Both the position numbers and the translations under genes were made by a program. The notes below the pieces were generated by a model. It did not search any database. It was given only the letters and a program-made list of their open reading frames with translations, and was not told where the DNA came from. From the NCBI GenBank assembly GCA_028293325.1, contig JAQGPA010000105.1, forward strand, positions 1 through 43,287: a stretch of 43,287 nt of DNA, written 5' to 3'. Origin of the DNA: Pedosphaera sp. (GTDB lineage: Bacteria > Verrucomicrobiota > Verrucomicrobiia > Limisphaerales > Pedosphaeraceae). Shown here in pieces: positions 37,501 through 43,287 of this stretch (position 1 is its first letter; each line of letters opens with the position of its first letter).

Positions 37501-40458
37501 CGTGATAATGGCAGTACGCTGCAATTGGAATGCGATTTTGATACCGATCTGTTCCATGCTGAAACTATTGAGCGCTGGTTGGCGCATTACCAAACCGTTC
37601 TCGAAGCCATGATCAAGGATCCGGAGCGGTTGGTGTCCGAACTGCCACTCCTGAAACCCGCGGAGCTTCAACAATTGCTCGTCGAGTGGAATCAAACGCA
37701 AACGGACTACCCTCAAAAAACCATTCCGGAATTGTTTGACGAGCAAGCCGCGCAGACACCGGATGCAATTGCGGTGGCGTTTGGTAATCGACAGGTGACT
37801 TATGGCGAGCTTAATGTGCGTGCCAACCAATTGGCCAATTATCTTAAGGAATGTGGCATTGGAGCAGACAAGTTGGTCGGTCTCTGCATCGAGCGTTCAC
37901 TGGAAATGATTGTTGCCTTGCTTGGTATTCTCAAGGCCGGTGGCGCTTATGTCGCGCTCGATCCGAAAACTCCCATGGAGCGTCTGCGCTTCATGCTGGA
38001 GGATGCGCGGCCCTCGGTAATTCTGGTTCAGTCAAAACTGCGGCAGGCGGCAATCGAGCTGGCTATGATGCCATTGCAACAGGAGAGCCGCGTTCCGCTC
38101 ATTGTCTGTCTGGAAAGTGATGCGCGGAACATTGGACGCCAAAGCACGGGGAATCCGGCGAGCATGACAACTCCGGCGAGCCTTGCTTATGTCTGCTTTA
38201 CATCCGGGTCCACCGGCCGGCCCAAAGGTGTGAGCGTTCCTCATCACGGCGTCGTGCGTTTGATCAGGAATACCAATTACATTTCATTGTCGGCCACAGA
38301 TATTTTTCTTCAATTTGCGCCTCTCTCCTTCGATGCTTCCACCTTTGAAATTTGGGGTTGTCTGCTGAATGGAGCCCAATTGGTGGTTTTTCCGCCGCAC
38401 CTGTCCTCTCTCGCCGAACTCGGCACATTCATTCGAAAGCGCCGGGTTTCAGTGCTCTGGCTCACAGCCGGCTTGTTCCATCAAATGGTCGAACAACAGC
38501 TAAAAAGCCTGCGCGGGGTCCGAAAATTATTGGCGGGCGGGGATGTTTTATCTGTCACGCATGTGCGCAAGGCTCTGGCCAGCCTGGGAGAAGGCCGGTT
38601 GCTTAATGGCTATGGCCCGACTGAGAACACCACTTTCACCTGTTGCCATCCCATTACACAAGCCTCTGTGGCGGGGCATGCGATTCCGATTGGCCGACCC
38701 ATCTCAAATACGCAGTGTTTTATTCTCGATCAGAATTTGCAGCCTGTACCGGTGGGTGTACGGGGCGAACTATTTACCGCCGGTGATGGCTTGGCGGATG
38801 GCTATTTAAATGATCAAGAACTGACCGGGAGAAAGTTCATTTCTAATCCATTCAGCCGTGACCCGAAAGCGCGTCTCTATCGCACAGGCGACTTGGCGCG
38901 TTATCTCCCTGATGGGAACATTGAATTCCTTGGTCGCGCTGATCTGCTGGTGAAGATTCGCGGATTCCGCGTGGAGTTGGGGGAAATAGAGGCGGTACTC
39001 CAGCAGCATCCTGGAGTGCGGGAATGCGTTGCCATCGTGCGCGAAGATGTTGCCGCCGAAAAGCAATTGATTGCCTATTTCACCACCCAGCGCGAGCCAG
39101 TTCCCGCGAACAACGAATTGCGGGCCTTTTTGAAAGAAAAACTGCCGGATTACATGGTGCCGTCCGTTTTCATGTGCTTAAAATCGATGCCGTTAACCGC
39201 AAACGGGAAGGTGGACCGGTCCGCGCTCCCAGTTCCTGATGGAAAACGATCGGATTTGGAGACGGGTTATCTTCCGCCACGGAACGCTGTCGAAGTTAAA
39301 TTGGTTGGCATCTGGGAAAGCTTGTTGGGCATGACTCCGATTGGGATTCGGGACAATTTTTTTGATTTGGGCGGTCATTCGTTATTGGCCGTAAGGATGT
39401 TCTCCCGGATCGAAATGGCTTTTGGAAGGAGAATTCCGCTTACCGCGCTGTTTCGGACTCCAACCATTGAACATATTGCCGACATGGTGCGTCAACAGGA
39501 AGGTTTTGTCGGGCAATCACTGCTGGTTGCCATTCAGGAAAAGGGTTCCAAACCGCCGCTTTTTTTGGTGCATGGAGCTGGCGGTGGCATGCTTTGGGGC
39601 TACACCAATCTGGCCATGCATCTGCATCCCGACCAGCCGGTCTATGGCATTGAATCCCGCGGAATGCAGGGCCAGAAGGAATTTGGGCGGATCGAAGAGA
39701 TGGCGGCTCACTACATCGCGGAATTGCGCGCCCTGCAGCCGAATGGTCCCTATTTCCTGGGCGGTTACTGCTTTGGCGGCAATGTCGCCTATGAAATGGC
39801 ACGGCAACTACATCAACGACAGGAATCTGTGGCGATGGTGGCCCTCTTTGAAGCCAGCCCAATCCAGGGAAGTTATGATCGAGCCCGATGGTGGCGGCCC
39901 CGCTTCGCATTCGACTTTCTTCAAAACGTTTTTTATTGGCTCCGGTATCTTGCCCGGTTGGAGGCTGGAGATCGACGCCGAATTGTTCGACGTAGAATCA
40001 GGAGCGTCATGCGTGGCTTGATCTGGCGGCTACGTCATTCTCCGATTGAGTCTGCTCCCATTGATTTGGACGCATTTGTAGATGTTTCGCAAATTCCCGA
40101 GAGCGAGCTCAAGCTTTGGCGGGATCACCTGCGCGCGATGGAAGGCCAGGCTTCGCTCCCTTATGCCGGTCGGGTTACTCTATTTCGCACCCAACGGCAG
40201 CCACTCTGGTGCTCCTTTGATCCCAAGTACGGCTGGCATGAATTGGCTGCAGGCGGCGTGGATGTGCGCATGATTCCCGGGGCACATGAAACCATCTTCA
40301 TGGAACCCAATGTGCGGGTCACCGCCGCGCAGTTGCAGGCCTGCCTGGATGAGGTTCAGACCGCTAAAATAACGGTGGAAGTTACCGAGGCTGACTCCCG
40401 CCAACCGGCTGGTAGCAATGAGGGCGAAAAAAATCAGGTTATTACCTACTTTGATTAG
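31543..40458 (+). CDS. Hybrid PKS-NRPS: KS-AT-ACP-aminotransferase-C-A-PCP-TE
   Basis: 2971 aa. KS (about 9-435) has Cys183 in SACSSS, EAHGTGT and TNIGHMDAGAG, and resembles KSs that accept NRPS chains. AT (about 535-820) has Ser630 in GHSLGEY and HAFH (726-729), the malonyl type. No KR, DH or ER is seen. ACP has Ser981 in LGLDSL. A class III aminotransferase (about 1113-1570) has PLP Lys1411 in YGKVIGGGLP, as in the mycosubtilin/microcystin beta-amination domain. C (about 1605-2040) has HHIICDG (1736-1742). A2 (about 2055-2550) has TSGSTG at 2220 and code DAFWLGGTFK (valine-like). PCP has Ser2613. The type I TE (about 2660-2930) has Cys2743 in GYCFGG, Glu2770 in the catalytic Asp position, and His2915. 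GGGAGG lies 4 bases before the ATG, which overlaps the upstream stop, indicating translational coupling. Confidence 0.95.
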   Translation: MNNHGAPIVREEVAIIGLAGRFPGAANVDEFWRNICDRVESVRSFSAEELAASGIDPAVLKDPRYVNRGVVLEEADSFDAAFFGYHPREVELMDPQHRVFLECAWAALEHAGYDPEEYDGLIGVYGGVARNHYLVRHLLPRQDLLKTVGTHQMLIANEKDFPATRVSFKLNLRGPSLNVQSACSSSGVAIHLACQSLLGGECDMALAGGACIRFPLTAGYFYEEGGIQSPDGHCRAFDAQAQGTVFGSGVAMIVLKRLTDALRDHDFIHAIIKGTAINNDGSGKVGFTAPGVEGQARAITEAQAMAGIDAETIGYIEAHGTGTSLGDPIEIAALTRAFRQSTAKKGFCAIGSVKTNIGHMDAGAGAVGVIKTVLALQHRQFPPSLNFEKPNPEIDFANSPFFVNTKLTEWKSGETPRRAGVSSFGLGGTNAHIILEEAPISEPSGPYRSSQLLLLSARTGSAREQTTGRLAKYLEQHPEANLADVAYTLQTGRRAFTQRRFVVCRDSREAADLLTSSNPKRVFSGLCGRPNPPITFMFPGQGAQQVNMALELFQTEPTFRKQIDACAEIFKRHLGLDLREVIYPACDDEIARQRINQTLVAQPALFAVEFALAQLWMQWGIHPQNMIGHSLGEYVAACLAGVFSLEDVLMLLARRGRLMQDLPGGAMLAVSLTQEEIQPFLGGHLSLAAVNSKSNCVISGPNEAMVELEQRFANEKISCRHLSTSHAFHSTMVEPVLEPFLAEVQKVRLNPPQIPFISSPSGTWITAAQATDPAYWARHMRETVHFDSGLREIFKGPEGILLEVGPVELLGGFARRLSRETSSERLVLASLSHASGQRGGMDSLLHALGHLWLAGAKVDWNGFHQSEKRYRVALPTYPFERRRYWIDPPAYNNQAAAETTSAFAEGNRPASIPAINNEVTSTAAQEIRETQVVPTQSKTSMLPNRKGKIIAGLGDILHDLSGIEMAAISPDATFLSLGLDSLFLTQAGLAFHKKFAVRITLNHLLQEYPSIETLADYIDHTLPPVSEPEVQITPIESPAPNSDYKRAMEEMLQQQIQFMSRQLTLLRDTPANGNDGRTPEVDASVHNLNSNGRNSQTPPAARPMESGQQKENRWFGPFKPIDKDPDRALNAQQGKALEELIARYTQRTRESRRLTQVHRSHLADPRTVSGFRLLWKEMVYPIVAPRSAGSKIWDVDGNEYVDFTMGYGIHLFGHSPKFVTEALAAQLKQGIQIGPQSPLAGEVAAALCSFTGLERVTFCNTGSESVLAALRAARTVTGRNRVALFAGSYHGINDEVLVRSHKIDGVQRLLPVAPGILPNIVENALVLDYGDPESLKLLETHANEVAAVLVEPVQSRRPDFQPREFLHQLRDLTLKSGSALIFDEVITGFRLHPGGAQAWYGIQADLATYGKVIGGGLPMGAVAGQARFMDAFDGGGWNYGDNSLPGVGVTFFAGTFVRHPLALRASAAVLEHLQQSGPQLQAQLNEKSSRFARALNDTFNELEAPLSVANCGSMFYFRFAVDQPFGNLLFYYLREKGVHIWEGRPCFLSTAHTDEDLDFLLRAFRESVIAMRANGFLSQNPAAPTPSGINKATDTVKDAGSEHRVPLTPAQMEIWLEAQKGDHASCRYNESTTINLRGSFNAAAMREALQALVNRHEALRTVFSSQGEYQKIQPQLQLEVTSQDLSAMASEERDMRVAELQLGEGRIPFDLANGPLVRAQIVRLAEQHHLLLLTLHHIICDGWSLSIIFKDLGELYTSADQRAGMPLAPAMKFSEYVARQSTPAQTSETAQSETYWLDRLSGSLPVVELPTDLLRPAVKGYNGKRVIYSLPPALYSELKRWSGQINATLFTTLLAGFEILVHRLTGQNAVLIGIPVSCQAQAGGGDLVGHCTNLLPVRSDFQGRLKLTDFIALARREVLNVCDHQHCTFSTLLQKLNLSRDPSRAPLLPVTFNVDRVLGLSNFSNLTVTASPNPKSYLNFDLSLNVRDNGSTLQLECDFDTDLFHAETIERWLAHYQTVLEAMIKDPERLVSELPLLKPAELQQLLVEWNQTQTDYPQKTIPELFDEQAAQTPDAIAVAFGNRQVTYGELNVRANQLANYLKECGIGADKLVGLCIERSLEMIVALLGILKAGGAYVALDPKTPMERLRFMLEDARPSVILVQSKLRQAAIELAMMPLQQESRVPLIVCLESDARNIGRQSTGNPASMTTPASLAYVCFTSGSTGRPKGVSVPHHGVVRLIRNTNYISLSATDIFLQFAPLSFDASTFEIWGCLLNGAQLVVFPPHLSSLAELGTFIRKRRVSVLWLTAGLFHQMVEQQLKSLRGVRKLLAGGDVLSVTHVRKALASLGEGRLLNGYGPTENTTFTCCHPITQASVAGHAIPIGRPISNTQCFILDQNLQPVPVGVRGELFTAGDGLADGYLNDQELTGRKFISNPFSRDPKARLYRTGDLARYLPDGNIEFLGRADLLVKIRGFRVELGEIEAVLQQHPGVRECVAIVREDVAAEKQLIAYFTTQREPVPANNELRAFLKEKLPDYMVPSVFMCLKSMPLTANGKVDRSALPVPDGKRSDLETGYLPPRNAVEVKLVGIWESLLGMTPIGIRDNFFDLGGHSLLAVRMFSRIEMAFGRRIPLTALFRTPTIEHIADMVRQQEGFVGQSLLVAIQEKGSKPPLFLVHGAGGGMLWGYTNLAMHLHPDQPVYGIESRGMQGQKEFGRIEEMAAHYIAELRALQPNGPYFLGGYCFGGNVAYEMARQLHQRQESVAMVALFEASPIQGSYDRARWWRPRFAFDFLQNVFYWLRYLARLEAGDRRRIVRRRIRSVMRGLIWRLRHSPIESAPIDLDAFVDVSQIPESELKLWRDHLRAMEGQASLPYAGRVTLFRTQRQPLWCSFDPKYGWHELAAGGVDVRMIPGAHETIFMEPNVRVTAAQLQACLDEVQTAKITVEVTEADSRQPAGSNEGEKNQVITYFD

Positions 40459-40482
40459 CGCCTTGCCTGCAGGAGCTTCATT

Positions 40483-40500
40483 TTATCCCATGCGGGATAA
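40483..40500. terminator. Weak hairpin after the PKS-NRPS gene
   Basis: Perfect 7-bp stem (TTATCCC / GGGATAA) with a 4-nt loop, between the PKS-NRPS stop and the ribosome site of the next gene. There is no T-run, so read-through into the phosphoribosyltransferase gene is likely. Confidence 0.35.
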
Positions 40501-40515
40501 GAAACAGGGAGGCAG

Positions 40516-41208
40516 ATGGCAAATTTATTTCAGGATCGAACCGAAGCGGGCCAAATTTTGGCAGGTCGCTTGCGCTATTTCGCCGGGCGGAATGACATTC
40601 TGGTGCTGGCGCTACCTCGGGGAGGTGTGCCGGTTGCTTTTGAAGTGGCGCATGAATTGCAGGTGCCTTTGGATGTATTTCTAGTGCGCAAACTCGGGGT
40701 GCCTGGGCACGAAGAATTGGCCATGGGTGCCATTGCCTCAGGCGGCGTATTGGTGCTTAACGAACGGGTGTTGCAAATGCTCGATATTCCCGAAGAAACC
40801 GTAAATGAAGCGGCGGAGAAGGAAGGGCTCGAACTTCAGCGGCGGGAAAAACTTTATCGAAACGACCGTGCGCCTGTGGCTGCGCGGGGCCGGATTGTCA
40901 TTCTCGTTGATGATGGATTGGCCACCGGAGCGTCCATGCGGGCGGCGGCGGCGGCGGTACGGCAGCAGGACCCGGCTGGTATCCTGGTGGCAGTGCCGGT
41001 TGCCGCCCCTGAAACCTGCACCGATTTGGAATCTGAAGTGGAACAAGTTATCTGCTTGGAAACTCCGGAACCATTTTACGCGGTGGGCTTATATTATCGT
41101 CATTTCCCAGAGGTCGCGGATGAGGAGGTTCGCGACTTGCTGCAACAAGCGGCGGAAGAGCAACCGGTTCCAATGGTGAATGGTAAAAAAGGTCCGGACG
41201 GGGCATGA
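40516..41208 (+). CDS. Phosphoribosyltransferase-domain protein
   Basis: 230-aa type I phosphoribosyltransferase fold. The PRPP-binding motif is VILVDDGLATGASM, and the N-terminus shows LALPRGGVPVAFEVA with the long hood region LDVFLVRKLGVPGHEELAMG. This subgroup is usually annotated only as a predicted phosphoribosyltransferase, sometimes linked to a dienelactone hydrolase domain, which is absent here. The substrate is unknown. GGGAGG (40507-40512) is an excellent ribosome site. It starts 57 bases after the PKS-NRPS, so it could be co-transcribed, but nothing ties it to that pathway. Confidence 0.88.
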   Translation: MANLFQDRTEAGQILAGRLRYFAGRNDILVLALPRGGVPVAFEVAHELQVPLDVFLVRKLGVPGHEELAMGAIASGGVLVLNERVLQMLDIPEETVNEAAEKEGLELQRREKLYRNDRAPVAARGRIVILVDDGLATGASMRAAAAAVRQQDPAGILVAVPVAAPETCTDLESEVEQVICLETPEPFYAVGLYYRHFPEVADEEVRDLLQQAAEEQPVPMVNGKKGPDGA

Positions 41209-41242
41209 GCCCATCTCACCAATGAGGCAGTTCCGGGGTGGC

Positions 41243-42616
41243 TTACACAGCGGGTGGCAATCTCAAACTTATATCCAACGGCTGCACATCCGCCAAATCC
41301 TTGCCGTTGGCACCGGCTCCCAGCTTGGAAATCTTTTCGCCACTGGGCCGCACCATGCGCTCATAACTGCCCACGGCATCGTTATATGCATTATTGGCTT
41401 TTTCCAGTCCCTCCCGAATTCTTTCAAAATGTTCGGTGAATTTTGCCACGCGCGTATAAAGCTCCTGTGCGGCGGCGGCAATCGAACGCGCATTTTCTGA
41501 TTGGGCATGCTGCTGCCAACTCATGCTTACCGAGCGCAACAGCGCAATGAGTGAGGCGGGCGTCGCCAGCATGATGCGTTTACTCGCCGCCCAAACAATC
41601 AACTCATGGTCGCCTTCCAGAGCCGCGCTAAACAGGGATTCCGCCGGCAGAAATAAAACCACATGATCCAGCGCTTTCGGAAACTCCCTCGGATAATCCC
41701 GCGCACCCAACGCTTTGATCGTCTCCTTCAATTTTGCGGCATGGGCCGCCAGCGCATCCGCGCGTTTGATGGCATCCGCGCTGTCAATCGCATTCAGAAA
41801 ATCGAGGTCTGGAACCTTGGCATCCACAATGATCATCCGGTCGCCCGGCAGGCGCACGATCATGTCTGGTTTGCTCTCCCCCGACTGGGCCTGTTCGCTG
41901 AAATCACAATGCGCGCTCATGCCGGCGGCTTCAACCACGCGCCGCAATGTTTCCTCACCCCAACGTCCGCGCGCCTGGTTGGAACTCAGCACCCGGCGTA
42001 ACTGCAACGTCTCGCTCGACAACGACTGGCTCTGCACCGCCAGCGTTTCCAGCTGCTTTTTTACCTCGCCGAGGGTTGTGGATTGACTGGTCTCGCTTTG
42101 TTGCAGGCGTTTTTGGTAGGTTTCCAATTGCTGCTTTAATGGCTCCACCAAAGTGGCAATTGCCTGCTGGCGTTGCGCCAAATCTCCCTTGGCGGACTCT
42201 TGGAACGTGGCGAGCGTCGCCTTGGCCAGCTCCAGGAATTGTGGCTGCGTCTGTTTCAGGGCATCCGCACTCAGGGCCTTGAAAGCTTCGCGCAAATCCA
42301 GCAATGCCTTGTCCTGAGCTTGCTTGGCGGCCACCAGGGATTGTTCGTGGACCTGGCGTTGTTCCGACAGCAGCTTTTCTGCCGACGCTTTCTGGGCCTC
42401 GGCCGTGGCGCGGGCCGTGCTCGTCTGCGCCAGTTTTTCGCGCTCCTGTGTCAATTCCGACTCCCGTTGCGTTAACTGTTGCCGCAATTCATTTTCCAGC
42501 CTGCCATCTGCCGGCAAAGCCGACGCATTGCGGCGTGTTCCAGCCAGCCAGCCGATAACACATCCCATGGCGAGGCCCAATATCAGGCCGATGATTAAAA
42601 TAAGTGTCGGTGACAT
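41243..42616 (-). CDS. rmuC: DNA recombination protein RmuC homologue
   Basis: 457 aa. An N-terminal membrane helix (LILIIGLILGLAMGCVIGWLAG) is followed by a coiled coil (residues about 40-210, Gln/Glu/Ala-rich) and the RmuC domain with SSNQARGRWGEETLRRVVEA, PDMIVRLPGDRMIIVDAKVP and DHVVLFLPAE. The GRWGE and DAKVP segments belong to a nuclease-like core. RmuC limits rearrangements at inverted repeats in E. coli (family knowledge). It converges with the phosphoribosyltransferase gene. The ribosome site is a weak purine tract. Confidence 0.94.
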   Translation of the reverse strand: MSPTLILIIGLILGLAMGCVIGWLAGTRRNASALPADGRLENELRQQLTQRESELTQEREKLAQTSTARATAEAQKASAEKLLSEQRQVHEQSLVAAKQAQDKALLDLREAFKALSADALKQTQPQFLELAKATLATFQESAKGDLAQRQQAIATLVEPLKQQLETYQKRLQQSETSQSTTLGEVKKQLETLAVQSQSLSSETLQLRRVLSSNQARGRWGEETLRRVVEAAGMSAHCDFSEQAQSGESKPDMIVRLPGDRMIIVDAKVPDLDFLNAIDSADAIKRADALAAHAAKLKETIKALGARDYPREFPKALDHVVLFLPAESLFSAALEGDHELIVWAASKRIMLATPASLIALLRSVSMSWQQHAQSENARSIAAAAQELYTRVAKFTEHFERIREGLEKANNAYNDAVGSYERMVRPSGEKISKLGAGANGKDLADVQPLDISLRLPPAV

Positions 42617-42652
42617 CTGTTTCTTTTCTCTGGTCCAACCGGGCCAAAAAAT

Positions 42653-42676
42653 AACCCACGGCCTAAGCCGTGGGTT
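42653..42676 (-). terminator. Intrinsic terminator of ridA
   Basis: Perfect 10-bp stem (AACCCACGGC / GCCGTGGGTT) with a 4-nt loop. Read on the minus strand it is followed by ATTTTTT. It lies 45 bases after the ridA stop and before the rmuC start, so the two genes are separate transcription units. Confidence 0.88.
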
Positions 42677-42721
42677 TCTATCCTGCCACGATTTTCATCA
42701 TGGTCAAATTCCAATCATCGC

Positions 42722-43105
42722 TTAATAGTGCGCAATCACTTCAATCTCGACATTCGCGCTGCGGGGCAGGGCGGCCACCTGAATCGTGGAGCGGGCCGGA
42801 AAATCAGCTGTGAAATACTTCGAGTAAATCTCATTCATCCCGGCGAAATCGGCGAGATTGGTCAGGAACACCGTGCTCTTGACCACATTGCCAAAGGTTA
42901 ACTTCTGGTCGTCCAGAATGGTCTTCACATTTTCCAGCACGCGCTCGGTCTGTGCCTTGATATCGCCAGCCACCAGGTTACCCGTGGTCGGATCGAGCGG
43001 AATCTGGCCGGCGCAGAATAATAAATCGCCGACGCGCACGGCATGATTGTAGGGACCCACCGCCGGAGCGGACTTGGCTGGCTTGATGATTTGTTTGGAT
43101 GGCAT
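42722..43105 (-). CDS. ridA: RidA family reactive intermediate/imine deaminase
   Basis: 127-aa YjgF/YER057c/UK114 family protein. Arg105 (FPARSTIQV) and Glu120 (SANVEIEVIAHY) match the residues that bind and deaminate 2-aminoacrylate in RidA. GPYNHAVRVGDLLFCAGQIP is the N-terminal signature. It hydrolyses reactive enamine/imine intermediates from PLP enzymes such as threonine dehydratase. The length is canonical. Confidence 0.94.
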   Translation of the reverse strand: MPSKQIIKPAKSAPAVGPYNHAVRVGDLLFCAGQIPLDPTTGNLVAGDIKAQTERVLENVKTILDDQKLTFGNVVKSTVFLTNLADFAGMNEIYSKYFTADFPARSTIQVAALPRSANVEIEVIAHY

Positions 43106-43191
43106 GTTCGTAAATTGTTATTTGGCGCAGGATATGTAGCAATTATGCCGGACCGGGTCAAGGCGCACCGATTGGCGGGCAGTTGTTCCGG

Positions 43192-43287
43192 TCACGCTTT
43201 TAATTTCCGCTCCAAAATTTCCCCCACCAGATTGGGATTCGCCTTGCCCTTGCTCAACTTCATCACCTGGCCTTTCAAGGAGTTCAA
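43192..43287 (-). CDS. gatB: GatB, aspartyl/glutamyl-tRNA amidotransferase subunit B (3' end only)
   Basis: Only the last 31 codons are in the window; the gene continues beyond base 43287. The reverse strand encodes LKGQVMKLSKGKANPNLVGE and then ILERKLKA before TGA. This is the C-terminal tail domain of GatB (GQVMK.(T/S)KGKANP). GatCAB amidates Glu-tRNA-Gln or Asp-tRNA-Asn. Because glnS is present at 24.0-25.7 kb, the Asn function is the more likely need. Confidence 0.88.
   Translation of the reverse strand: MNSLKGQVMKLSKGKANPNLVGEILERKLKA

Overview
The window is a 43.3 kb stretch of bacterial chromosome of moderate GC content, gene-dense and on both strands. It holds no rRNA, tRNA, CRISPR array or insertion sequence that I can recognise. 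The gene set suggests a soil or freshwater Verrucomicrobiota-like organism (Pedosphaera/Limisphaerales type): an AsmA-like DUF748 giant, DUF2934, a secreted GH29 fucosidase, small lipoproteins, GlnRS together with GatB, and a compact PKS/NRPS. This placement is inference from gene content, not from a marker gene.

Layout. 1-5.3 kb: dnaK, a cytoplasmic DsbA-like thioredoxin-fold protein (convergent with dnaK), an MFS transporter, a DUF2934 protein and a PmtA/KsgA-type methyltransferase. 5.3-11.8 kb: a polyhydroxyalkanoate (PHA) island. An acetoacetyl-CoA reductase (phaB-like) and a second SDR run leftwards. A PhaR regulator, a phasin-like protein, the thiolase PhaA, a PhaE-like subunit and a class III-type PHA synthase PhaC run rightwards. 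The half-site TTGTGC/GCACAA recurs as dyads in the divergent phaR/SDR gap and next to the probable phasin promoter, and is a candidate operator. 11.8-28.1 kb: housekeeping and envelope genes, namely a D-lactate dehydrogenase-family enzyme, alpha-L-fucosidase, a membrane-anchored hypothetical, DUF748, DNA polymerase I, a CPA2 antiporter, a GNAT acetyltransferase, glutaminyl-tRNA synthetase, a 1-Cys-type peroxiredoxin, two lipoproteins and a small basic protein.

28.4-40.5 kb: the most interesting part, a two-gene, translationally coupled NRPS/PKS hybrid. Protein 1 is A-PCP-sulfotransferase with no condensation domain, so it looks like a loading module; its A-domain code reads DFWNIGMVHK, the classic threonine code. 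Protein 2 is KS-AT-ACP-aminotransferase-C-A-PCP-TE. The AT has the malonyl-type HAFH motif, the second A domain reads DAFWLGGTFK (valine-like), and the thioesterase has a Cys nucleophile (GYCFGG) with Glu where the catalytic Asp normally sits. Collinearity predicts Thr + malonate, then beta-transamination to a 3,4-diamino-5-hydroxyhexanoyl (aminostatine-like) unit, then Val, with an unusual sulfation step on the loading module.

40.5-43.3 kb: a phosphoribosyltransferase, RmuC, RidA with a textbook intrinsic terminator, and the 3' end of gatB running off the window.
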